Shown one piece after another: positions 10,750 through 20,702 of a DNA stretch of 64,000 nt; position 1 is the first letter of the stretch, and every line of letters starts with the position of its first letter. Source of the stretch: Hirsutella rhossiliensis (taxonomy: Eukaryota > Ascomycota > Sordariomycetes > Hypocreales > Ophiocordycipitaceae); the NCBI RefSeq assembly GCF_020360975.1, contig NW_025408673.1, positions 434,001-498,000 of the forward strand, given 5' to 3'. The notes under the pieces were generated by a model. It worked only from the letters and a program-made list of their open reading frames with translations. It was not told where the DNA came from and made no database searches. The translations under genes and the position numbers were made by a program.

Positions 10750-13700
10750 ATAACGAAAATCGACTCCTCTGCCGTCCCTACGGTCCGTAGGACGATTCTT
10801 ACAGAGCCCCAAGATTGGGATAAATGGGTAAAGGAGCTACGGGCTCGTGTGGACAGAACCATCCACAATTTGGTCTTCTCTGACAAGCAGGACCCTCTCG
10901 AGCCCCCTCTTCGACCTAGGGCAACGGACTTTGTAGAGGGAGCTACCCTCTTCTCTAAGCTAACCTCTGCACAACAGAGAGCTTTTTCTGCTGCCTTAGG
11001 CGACTACGAGAGTCACCGAAAGGAATACCTTTACGAGACGAAGTTACTAACGGCTGCTCGCACGGCGATAACGGAATCCGTTAGTGCCGCAAAGCTAATA
11101 TCTCTTCGAGAGGAAGAGACTCCTAGGCAGTGGCTTTTAAAGCTCGAGACCTTAACAGCTCCCTCGAGAGGTTATATGACTGACCGTATTAGGAAGACCT
11201 ATACGGCCCACCTAGGAGCCTTTTCTGCTAGGAACCTACTAGCTTCTTCGTGGCTAGCTAAGTAGGAAGAAATCCTCGAGGAAGCTAACTAATACTTCCT
11301 CATAGAAGCTCTTTCCGGCCAGTGGCTACGGGATATATCTCTGCTAATAAAGCCTATTAGTGACGGTTACTCGACTATCTTTCGAGAAGCTAGCCGGGAA
11401 CTAGACGAAGAGGCTGCTAGAGTATAACAGCAAGCAGTCTTATTCCTTCGTGGCCAGCACTTAACCTAGACGGCTCGACCTGCAGCTGCTATAGCCCTTG
11501 CTGCTGCGGCTCCCGCTGCTGCTGTTGCGGCTGTTGCTCCTTCGGCTCCACCTCCCTCGAGAGCATCAACACTGTCTTCAACGGCTGCCGTAGGCCCGGC
11601 CCCGGCTCCGCCTCTTGCTCCGGGCCCGGCCCCGGTCCCGTTAGTCAGACCGGCCCGACTAGTCCCCCAATAGACCTTTCAGTCCGTTAGTCGAAAAATT
11701 AGGGAACTAGTCGAAATCGAACCTCTTCGTCAAAATCAGCAATAAGGGGTAAAACGGGGGGGTTTTTAAGCAGACCTTCCGGACCGGGACGAGGATTCCT
11801 CGAAGAAACGAACGAGAAGGAATCGACCTACCTGCCAAGCATATAAAAAGCCCTATCGGCTAGAGGACTGCTAGCAGGTCTTCGAGGAAAACCGACCTAA
11901 AGGAGTCAACCCTTCAAAGAGGCTATAAGAAACAGTATAACAGTCTCTTAAGGAGGACCCCTCGTTGCAGAAGAAGATAGACGAGATTCGGGTTGCTAAG
12001 AAATAGCAACTAACGCCGCTACCGCAAATTCGAGGAAAAATCGTTGGTATAGTAAATCCGGCATTCGTCTTCCCCACGGATCAGCAAGACCAACCGTTAG
12101 GACCCTCCGACTATCCCCTACGAAAATCAGCTATCCTTAACTCTAGTGCGTCCCTCGATATCTATAATACACTCTCACGATTCCGGTCCTTTAAGAAGGC
12201 ACGGAGGGAATACCTTATTGCCGGGGAATTAACCGTACGGATAGAGGGATACGGAAGGGTGAATTTCACGATAAAATTACCTAACGGGTCTATACGAATT
12301 CTTCGACGAAAAAGGGTAGCTTTTTGCCCTCGATTTTCAACGAGCCTGATTTCCTTCTGCCTTCTTCGAGAGGAAGGAATCTTCTAGGACACAACGTCTA
12401 AGCCTACGAGGCTAGTCTAGAAGAATCAGACTATCGGGCTTATCGAGGAAAAATTCGGTCAATTTGTTCTCGAATTCCGACCTATCCTTAGGAAGGAACC
12501 TCCCGAGAAGTTAGCTTTCCCTGCTAGGAGGAATAGGTCTACCACAAAGGACCCTCTTCCGGCAGCCTAAGGAGACGGTCTTCTTTAGCACGCACGACTT
12601 AGTCACCCGGGCCCCCTAGCTTTATATAAGCTAGGCCTACAATAAGGCGTACGAATAAGGGGCCTAAAGACCGTCGAATGCGAATATTGCGGCTAAGGGA
12701 AAACTAGGAGACGAATTTCTAGACGAACGCCTATACGGCCGGACCAGCCGTGTAAGGAAATTTAGGTCGACTAGACCGACGTCTCTAGGGATCAGGAAAG
12801 CTTCGTTAGGGTGATGTTTTTTATAGACGCCTTTTTAGGGATGGTTTTCCCCTATTTCTTACGGACCTACCTAAGCAAGCATAACTAGTCTGCCCTCCGG
12901 GACTTCGTTAACTAGATGAAATCCTACTTTGGCTACGAGGTAAAGAAGATACGGTCTAACGGAGAGCTATTTACGAAGGATATCTTAAATTGGCTTCGAA
13001 AAAGGGGCATTTTACCCCTCCCGTTAGCACCGAATACCTAGGCCCAGAACGGAGGGGCAGAAAGATCAGGGGGTGCTGTGATGGAAAGGGCCCGTACGAT
13101 AAGACTTGCTGCAAAGCTTCTACACGACCTTTAGAGGGAAGTCGTTGAGACCGCCTATTACCTTCGGAACCGGACCCTAAGGGACCCTAGGGGACCAAGG
13201 GACTATAGGGACCCAGAGACCCTTTTTAAGACCCAAGGAACAGATTAGAAATCCCCCCTCGAGCTCTTTACGAAGAAAAGGGCCTCGCTAGCCCACCTTC
13301 GTGCCTACGGCTGCAAGGCATACGCAATAACTGCCGATACACAGCTAAAAAGGAAGAAGAAAAGAAAGCTTGATCCTAGAGCCTTTGTTGGTTACCTCGT
13401 TAGGTATAATTCTACGAATATCTTCCGGATCTAGATTCCTCTTCTACGGAAGGTTATTTCGACTAGGGATATGATTTTCGACGAATCTAGCTTCTTCGAC
13501 GGAAAGAGGGATCAACAGCCCCTCTTACTCTCACAACGTTAGCTAATTTAAAAGATCTAAATCCCCCCTTCCTAATAGTCTTAAGAAGAGGTCCTAGACA
13601 AGGAAACGGAAGAAGAAACCGACGTCGAAGCAGTCGAGGATAACGCCGACTTCGAAGAAGAGGAAGCTGCTAGATCAGATGATCTAGACGAAGAAGGAGA

Positions 13701-15681
13701 CTATAGGAAAGCGGTAGAGCTAGAATACGCCTACCTACCTACGCCTCCTCCTACGCAAGAAGAAGATCTAGAAGCAGTTTTTTTAGTTAGTCTTCCCGTC
13801 TCGACCCCTAAGGGGGTGGGAAAGGCACCTCTCTCGAAGGATTACCCGGCTGCCTTTTTGTCCCTGCTTCGAGAAGCAAAGGAAGGTATAGGGCCCGATA
13901 TAAAAGAAGACTAGTTTCTCCCCTATTTCGATCGTTTTTCCGACTTCTATCCCATGCCTATAGAAGACGGTTCCCACGGAGCGTTCACAGCAGGCCGGCT
14001 CTTCAAGCCACAGCTATCAGCAAGGAAGGTACACAAAAGAGACCTCCCGGACCCACCAGCAAACCAGAAGCAGCTAGAAAGACATCCTTTTAAAGACCAG
14101 TTTTTCTAGGCCTAGAAAGACCACCTAGCCTCACACGAAGAGATGGGGTCTTTCGAAGAGGTCCTAAAGGAAAAAGCAAGAGGAAAACAGGTCCTTAGCT
14201 GTAAGTGGGTCTTTATCTATAAGACTGATAAACACGGCTTCCTTTAAAAGTGCAAAGCCCGGCTAGTTGTCTGCGGGAACTAGCAAGAAAAAGGGGATCT
14301 TCCTACTAGGGCAACTACCCTAGCAGGGATGTCTTTTCGGACCCTTATAGCTATAGCAGCAGAATTCGACCTCGAGCTCGATTAGATAGATGCAGTCAAC
14401 GCCTTTGTTAACTGCCCACTCGAGGAAGAAGAAGTTGTCTACATGCGCCTTCCACCAGGCTTCCAACAGCTAGGAAAGGTTCTACGACTTAGGAAAGCTC
14501 TATACGGATTACGAAGATCACCCCTTCTTTAGCAACAGCATTTAACAGGTTCCCTCGAAGCCCTAGGCTTTAAGAAAGTCCCTTAGGAACCGTGTATAAT
14601 GTAGAAGGGTAAAATCACGGTCTTCTTCTACGTCGATGATATTATCTAGGCATACCTAAAAGAGGAAGAAGCTGCTATAAGGGAGGCTATACGTGGCCTG
14701 TAACAAAGGTATAAGATAACCTGGCTAGGGGAGCTAAAGTGGTTCCTAGGGATACGAATCCTTCGGAATAGGTCCTAACGGACTATCTAGCTTACCTAGG
14801 ACGCCTATATTAATAAGGTCGCTTATAAATTCCTCCCTAATTCCCTCGATAAGAAGCTTCCCTCTACGCCTATATTAGACGAAGAGCTTTTACCTAATCC
14901 GTCCTTTTAAGCTAGGGAGCAAGAGAAACACTAATATTAACAGAAGGTGGGCACCCTGCTTTTTTCAGCTATTTCTACTTGACCGGATATCTCTTTTACG
15001 GTCTCCCGGCTAGCTAGGCACAACCAGAATCCTAGCCCTAGGCATTAAGAAGCAGCAAACAGAGCTATCCTTTATCTCTATTCAACGAGATCACATGGTC
15101 TGCGCCTAGGAGGGCAGGGAAGGAAATAAGCTGCCGAAATCTTCCTCTATTCGAGCGATTCGTCCTTTGCAGACAATTCCTTAGACAGAAAGAGCTCACA
15201 GGGGTATATTATGTCCCTTTTTAGAGGAACCATTGCTTAGAGAGCTTCGAAGCAGGCCACCGTTACGACTTCTAGTACGGAGGCAGAGCTACTAGCTCTT
15301 TTAGAAGCGTCAAAAGAAGCGATTTTCCTTAGCCGGCTGCTAATATCGTTACGACTGCAAATTCCGACCCCATTAGCTATAGAATGCGATAATACGCAGA
15401 CTATACGAATTCTTACGGAAAACAGCAAGTTGTCGACCTAGCTACGGCATATCGATATCCACTAGCATTGGTTACGCCAAGAGGTCTAAAGGGGACTTAT
15501 TTCCGTCCGTTGGGTTCCAACGGCATCGATGAAAGCCGACGGTCTTACGAAGCCCCTGCCGAAGCAGAAGCTAGCTATCTTTTTATAGCAAATTAGGCTA
15601 GAAGACGTTCGAGAGAAGCTATCCTTAGAAGCCCGCCTTAAGAGTCTACGAGAGGAGCTAATGGCCCGTATAAGAAGGTGA
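10750..15681 (+). pseudogene. Copia-1 copy 2 gag-pol relic, single frame of 1,643 codons
   Basis: From a mutated start (ATA at 10750, formerly ATG) to TGA at 15679 the motifs all share one frame, with about fifty internal TAG/TAA codons. Gag residues 1-360 contain an Ala/Pro-rich linker (about 11485-11650). Knuckle from C362 (C-x2-Y-x3-Y-x4-C). Protease: LNSSAS at 463-468, where N464 replaces the catalytic Asp and Ser replaces Gly. Integrase: H614, H619, C644, C647 zinc site; NGGAER with E771. RT: DAVNAFVNC from D1214, KALYGLRRSP, FYVDD at about 1293-1296 (intact). RNase H: STEAELLAL near 1509, AIECDN, and the late RHIDIH.HWLRQEV block. A 138-codon stretch (10849-11265) is still free of stops. 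The family order gag-PR-IN-RT-RH is normal for Ty1/copia. Confidence 0.95.
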
Positions 15682-15778
15682 CGTCTGTAGCCGAAGAAAA
15701 GGAAGAGGTTTTTCCCTTTAGAGGGCCCCCTATTTTGATTGGGTTTTTCCCTTCTAAGAAGGCCCCTAGCTAAGGGTG

Positions 15779-16234
15779 TGTCGAAGCGTGGCCTGATTTC
15801 GCAGTTCTCGAAGATATCCCTTAGCAAGAGGGACCAAGGAAGCTAGAAACACCCGGTGTGGAAGAAGGAGCCGAGAAGAGGTGCAGAAAGGAGGGTGGGG
15901 GCATAAGGGAAAGCATAAAGTAGCGAGAGATAAAACGGATATGCTGGAAACGGCTGCAAAGGAAGGAAAAAACCGGCAAAAAGCTCGGTAGTTAAAAGGA
16001 CATCAGTGGCTTCTTTAAGCAGGATCTTCTTTGTTAATTGAGATGCCAGACGGGTATAAATAGGGGCGTTGGATAGAGGAAAGAAGGACAATCAAGGCAA
16101 TACAACAATCACTCCCCTACTGCAATTGCTGCCCCCGCAAGATTCAAACATCTCTGCCCTGCCTGTCCGACCCCTTACTTCTACTTTCACCTTCGTGCAT
16201 TTTATATGCACTGCTCGCATCTCTCTTCGCGAGA
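15779..16234 (+). repeat. Copia-1 copy 2 3' LTR (456 bp)
   Basis: Begins TGTCGAAGCG, lacking the CG of TGTCGCGAAGCG, and ends TTCGCGAGA. It is preceded by a short purine run (AAGGGTG) acting as polypurine tract. Less RIP-mutated than the 5' LTR. Confidence 0.95.
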
Positions 16235-18180
16235 ATAGTAATATTATCCTAGTTATTTTTAACTAAGGCTTTATATTCTAAGAATTTACCTAGGGCTTCT
16301 ACCTTAGATTTTATTAAAGATATTTCTATCTATCTTATCCCTATATCTAAAAAGGATATAAAGGAGGTATACTTATTATAAGTAGGGGTCTTTATAGGTC
16401 CCTAAATATTAATAGTAACTCTATTAAGGTAATTATATACCTTATTAAATAGGGATTTATTCCTCTTATTAGTTACCTTTACTTTAATATAAGCCTTATA
16501 TTCTTTATTTTTTATAATATCCTTCTTAGGGATAGTTATATCTTTATTATATCTTTTAAAGGTTTCTAGTAAGGCTTTAGGACTTATATATCCTAGCCTT
16601 AAATGCTATAAATAAAAGTTAAGGTCCTTTATATTATTCCTTATATTATTAATATTATATAGGAATGTCTTCTTCTTTAAGAAAGGAATTTTTAGAGAGA
16701 AGATATAAAGGTTATCTTACTATTTTCCTTTAAATATAATATTAGCCTAGTTATCTAATAGGAAAATTTCCTTACTATTAATAAAGGTATAAGTATTTTT
16801 AAAATACGATTAGCTTATAATATTTACCCTTAATTTAGGTATAAAAAGGCAGTTTCTTAAGATAAATAGCCTTTTATTATTTAGAAATCTAAAAAGAAGA
16901 TCTCTATAGCCTTTAATAACTATATAGGATGCCTTTCCCTAATTAACCTTAGTAGAGATAGTTCGAAAATTAATAAGGAATTTCTTTTCCAATACTATAT
17001 ACCTAGTAGCACTAGTATCGTATATAAAATTATAGAAATTTCTATTCTCTAAGGTTTTATAAGGGATTTCCTTCTCTTTTACCTTATATATAAGGTCTTT
17101 AATTTAAGAGGAATTTAAAGGTCCTATTTACCTATTATTAAATACAGCTTTTTTAAGGATATTTAAAGAGATATATACCTCTTCTTCTTCTTCGGAGCTT
17201 TTATAGCCTCTAAGGGTAGGAGGAGGAATAGAAAAATCGATTTCTAGTTCTTCGTCCGTTTAATTATCGATTTCTATTTTTTCTGCTTCCGATATATATA
17301 AAGAAGAGGGTTTTCTCTTCTTCTTATCGACGTAAGAGTCTAATTTAATAGGATTTCCTTCTATAAAAGGTTTTCTAGGCCTCTTAAAAGGTATTCCTTT
17401 ATTTTAATTTTTTGAATTTTTAGAAAAGCCTTTAATGGCCTTTTCTAGGTAAAGATAGTAGTAATCTTTAACTAGATGCCCTTTCTTCTTATAGTAAGTA
17501 TATTATAATATAATTTTTATCTTTTTCTAGGGCTTCTTAGTAAAGAAAGCTTACTTAAGGGGATTTTCTAGAGACTTAGTCCTCTTAAATTTATCTATAA
17601 GACTACTAGAGAGAGACTTTAGATTAAAAGCCTCTAAGTTATTTTAAAGAGCTTACGTTATATTAGTTATATAGCTAGAAAACGAGCCTAAAAGGCTGTT
17701 TAAAATCTAAGCTATAATAACTACTTCCGGAATTATAATATTCCGTGCTTTTAGCTCCTTAAATACCTCTTTTACCTTATTTAGGTAGCCTTCTAGGGAT
17801 TCGAAATCCCCTACTAAAGTATTAAAAAGCTCCTTTATAAGTAGGTAATTTAAGGTAAAGGAAATAGGGTTATATAGGTTTTTTAACCTATCCTATACCT
17901 CTTTAGTATTTATTATATACTTAATTTAGGTTAAAGGACTATCTTTAATATAAAGAAAAATTAAAGTAAGTGCTTCTTCTATCTTTAAGTAATTTTCTTA
18001 CTATATAGTAGTAGAAAGCTTCTCCCTAACTAAAAGAGCCTATTTTTAAATAGCCTAGAAGGTATAGTTAGAACTACCCTTAAGTTTAGTAAATTCGAAC
18101 TTATCCCTAAAGCCTACTTTAAAGAATTTAAGGTCGTATTAGAATTTCAAAGATTTTTTAAAGTTATTACCTAACTTATA

Positions 18181-18200
18181 GAGAAGCCGGGCTTATAACC
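18181..18200 (-). other. Copia-2 primer-binding site
   Basis: On the minus strand GGTTATAAGCCCGGCTTCTC follows the 5' LTR directly. Allowing one RIP change (TGA to TAA) this is GGTTATGAGCCCGG, complementary to the initiator-Met anticodon arm, like Copia-1. The bases beyond CCCGG differ from those in Copia-1, so the match is limited to about 14 nt. Confidence 0.7.
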
Positions 18201-18897
18201 TATAAGAAGGTATAAGCAATAAGCGTAGGATCGGGTAATTAATAACGTAAGCGGAAAGATCGGTCGAAGGAGTATAGGGTAGGATTTCGTCCGGAATTTA
18301 TAATAAGTATATAAGGGGCTAAATAATATATTAAAAGAATAGCGTTGTAAAAGATACTTATAAACTTACTTATTCTATCTACTACTCCTAGTAAAATCCT
18401 TTATCTTTTATAGACTATTACTCGCCTACTAGTAGACTAATTAGTTAGCTTTCTAGTATATTCTATAGTACTTAAAAAGCTCTATCTATAGTATATCTTC
18501 CTATCTTAGTAGGTGGTCTAATTATAGCGTGATAGTTAACGTAAGACTATAGGTTCTAGTATAAGTAGTAGATTTAACTAGAATATTCTATGCCCTACTT
18601 ATTCTCGTATCGCGGATATCTTCGGAACCGCTAGGCTAAAATAGGCAATAAGGTATCCGTTCTACTCGTAATTAACTTATGCATTTTATATATATTTTTG
18701 TTTATAAGGATAGGCTTATCCTAACCCGCCTTTCCTAGAGGAAGGTATAGATATCTAGTAGAGGTCTTTGTCTTTTAAGGGTTATTCCCTTAGACTATAT
18801 TATAGAGCCTCTTTTTACTAGCTTATTCTATAAAGCCTCCCTATGCCTATTATTTCTTTATAATAGTAAAATAGGAATATAAGGGTATATTCTTATA
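18201..18897 (-). repeat. Copia-2 5' LTR
   Basis: 697 bp with the same termini as 6513-7209. It keeps somewhat more CG-rich text than the 3' LTR. The GGGGT duplication follows at 18898-18902. Confidence 0.95.
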
Positions 18898-19326
18898 GGG
18901 GTTTATATTAGTAGATATAATAGGGCGTAGTTTAAGTAATAATAAGTATATTATATTAGTAATAAGTTAAAGGTTATAGACTATAGACTATAACTAAGTA
19001 ATTAAGTAATTAGAATTAAAGATAAGATCGAAATAGAGATTAAAATAATTATAATATTAGAAGCTAGAGAGCTATCTATTTAAAGGAGTAAAAGTAACTA
19101 GCTATATATACTTATAAAGACTATCCTTAGATTATAGGCCTAGCTATAATCCCTAATATTAGATCGTATAAATTATAGTAATCTTATTAATCTTAAATTA
19201 CTTAGATCTTTATAATCCCATTAATCCTATATCTATTAAATTATTATACCGACTATTTATCTATTAAACTATATTATATACTTAACGTAGTTAACTATTA
19301 GCGGCTTAGTAGCTATAGTCGTAATA

Positions 19327-19346
19327 TAATATCTCCCCTCCTTTTA
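19327..19346 (-). other. Gypsy-1 polypurine tract
   Basis: On the minus strand AAAAGGAGGGGAGATATTA lies immediately before the 3' LTR, the expected place for the plus-strand primer of reverse transcription. This is what shows that the LTR at 6468-19326 is the 3' LTR of the element rather than a solo LTR. Confidence 0.75.
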
Positions 19347-20093
19347 ATCTTATCTATAAGACTTACTATAGCTACCTTAGCCGCTATATATAAATATACC
19401 CTTATTACGTTATATATTCTTTATTTCTTTATCTTTTTAGGATATACTATTAATAGTATATTTAATTATATATTAAAAAATCGTTCTTAAAAGCCTTTAA
19501 GCGCGCTACTCTTACTAAATATATCGACTTAAGTAGAGATCCTATTAATATACTATATACTTAATACTTTAAGGTAAAAAAGATAAATTATTAGATAGCT
19601 TAAAATTCTTTACGCTATAATAATTATACCACTATAAGAGGGAAAGAGAGGTCCTTTACTAAACCTCTAAGAGATAGGAGGGGGCCCTTAGCCTACCTAT
19701 TCTCTATAGCTTTAAGGAAGGAAGGGAAGCCCCTTTAACCTTTTTAGCTAAAATAAAGATAGGGATAGCTAAGTAGCTTAAAAAGGAGTAACCTAAGGGC
19801 CCTAGGGCTATTAAGGGGGAAAATCACCGCGTAAGAAGACTTAAACTAACCTTTTCTTTATCTTTACCTTTATAGCTACCCTTTCCTTAATTAGTTATAA
19901 GCCCCCGGGCTCTATAGCTAGCTAGGACTACTAATAAGGGCCTAGACCCTTATTAGCCTTATTATAGCCCTAGAGGCTATATATAAGTAATAATAATAAA
20001 AATATTATATTACTAGTAGTTATCCTTATTATAATAGTATTTTAATAGCTTCTTCTTATAAGTATCTTTTAATTCTTTCTATATATAGTAGCT
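19347..20093 (-). other. Gypsy-1 region between chromodomain and 3' LTR
   Basis: Continues from 26982 once Copia-1 copy 3 is removed. I find no retroviral domain on the minus strand. It contains GC-richer blocks (about 19660-19980: GGGGGCCC, CCCCCGGGC) that stand out from the AT-rich rest. The plus strand of its right end runs in frame into the antisense coding-like segment at 26977. Confidence 0.55.
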
Positions 20094-20098
20094 AATAT

Positions 20099-20557
20099 TA
20101 TCGCGAAGCGTAGCCTAATTTCGTAGTTCTTAGAGATATCCCTTAGTAAGAGGGACTAAGGAAGCTAAAAACACCTAGTATAGAAAAAGGAGCTAAAAAG
20201 AAGGTATAGAAAGGAGGGTAGGGGTATAAGGGAAAGTATAAAGTAGTAAGAGATAAGACGGATATACCGGAAACGGCTAGAAAGGAAGGAAAAAACCGAT
20301 AAAAAGCTCGGTAGTTAAAAGGTTATTAGTAGCTTCTTTAAGTAGGATCTTCTTTATTAATTAAGATACTAGACGGGAATAAAAAGGGGCGTTAGATAGA
20401 GGAAAGAAGGAGAATTAAGGTAATATAATAATTACTCCCTTACCTTTATTACTGCTCCTATAAGAATTAAATCCCTTTGCCCTGCCTATCCGACCCCTTA
20501 CTTCTAAATTTACCTTTATACATTTTATATATACTTCTTATATCTCTCTTAGCGAGA
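20099..20557 (+). repeat. Copia-1 copy 3 5' LTR
   Basis: TATCGCGAAGCG to TTAGCGAGA, followed at once by the primer site GTTATAAGCCCGGGAGG at 20558-20574. Confidence 0.95.
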
Positions 20558-20702
20558 GTTATAAGCCCGGGAGGAATAGTATTCCTATACCTTCCGGCTG
20601 CTATAAAAGGCACCTTTCTTATATCCCTCGTAGCTCCCTTTTACCCCTCTTACTAAAAAAGCCGATTTTTAACCGACTTTTCTACCCCCTCTCTCTATAA
20701 CG

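Larger units (their letters stand above)
10150..16234 (+). mobile_element. Copia-1 copy 2, complete, least RIP-mutated element
   Basis: 6,085-bp plus-strand Ty1/copia element with LTRs at 10150-10607 and 15779-16234 and a perfect 5-bp duplication ATAGT (10145-10149, 16235-16239). It lies within the integrase part of Copia-2. It keeps many CA and TG dinucleotides that other copies have lost (compare GTGCATTTTATATGCACTG in its LTR with the TA-rich forms elsewhere), so it is the youngest or least mutated copy. Compared with copy 3 about 180 bp are missing just before the 3' LTR (the counterpart of about 26321-26503). Confidence 0.97.
7640..18180 (-). pseudogene. Copia-2 gag-pol relic (split at 10145-16239)
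   Basis: The minus-strand frame is readable for most of the element. Gag occupies about 17100-18180. A CCHC knuckle lies at about 17461-17512, where all three Cys are now Tyr and His is kept (Y-x2-Y-x4-H-x4-Y). Protease: YDTSATRYIV near 17020, with Asp kept and the next Gly turned to Ser. Integrase zinc region HLRLGYISPKALLETF is near 16580; the catalytic core resumes left of the nested copy with DN.KEF near 10120 and PKLNGVIERINRT near 10020. RT: KARYVVQGFNQVYSLDYLGTF near 9030, then YIDN (YVDD originally) at about 8576-8587. RNase H: SNLIDRKSVSRYYFY and ALSTYEAKFNALREA near 7920-8050; the C-terminal block YIDITYFYTQENIREKKI lies near 7720. Stops are TAA/TAG only. Coordinates of the ends are approximate. 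Confidence 0.9.
6513..18897 (-). mobile_element. Copia-2 element, complete, with Copia-1 copy 2 nested inside
   Basis: Minus-strand Ty1/copia element with two 697-bp LTRs (18201-18897 is the 5' LTR, 6513-7209 the 3' LTR), a perfect GGGGT target duplication, a half-tRNA-type primer site next to the 5' LTR and a purine run (AAGGGAGG on the minus strand) next to the 3' LTR. Without Copia-1 copy 2 and its 5-bp duplication the element is 6,295 bp. Copy 2 inserted in the integrase coding region. Copia-2 has left three further solo LTRs in the window (3049, 4792, 28705). Confidence 0.95.
6468..19326 (-). repeat. Gypsy-1 3' LTR, split by Copia-2
   Basis: The LTR consists of 6468-6512 and 18903-19326 (45 + 424 = 469 bp), exactly the length of the 5' LTR at 47334. 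On the plus strand it opens TATAATAACTAG and ends GTCGTAATA, which fits an original TGT...ACA in the element's orientation with CA/TG turned to TA. Copia-2 inserted 45 bp from one edge, duplicating GGGGT (6508-6512, 18898-18902). Confidence 0.88.

Noticed and set aside
15237..16266. Several 60-113-codon ORFs in and around the Copia-1 copy 2 3' end
   Set aside because: They are antisense or other-frame shadows of RNase H, the 3' leader and the LTR.
6465..19331. Gypsy LTR at 6468-19326 as a solo LTR with TAATA duplications
   Set aside because: TAATA does occur on both sides if the start is shifted by 2 bp. However, a purine tract and Gypsy pol adjoin its right side, the partner LTR at 47334 has the same 469-bp length with the 6468 boundary, and removing insertions gives a full element.
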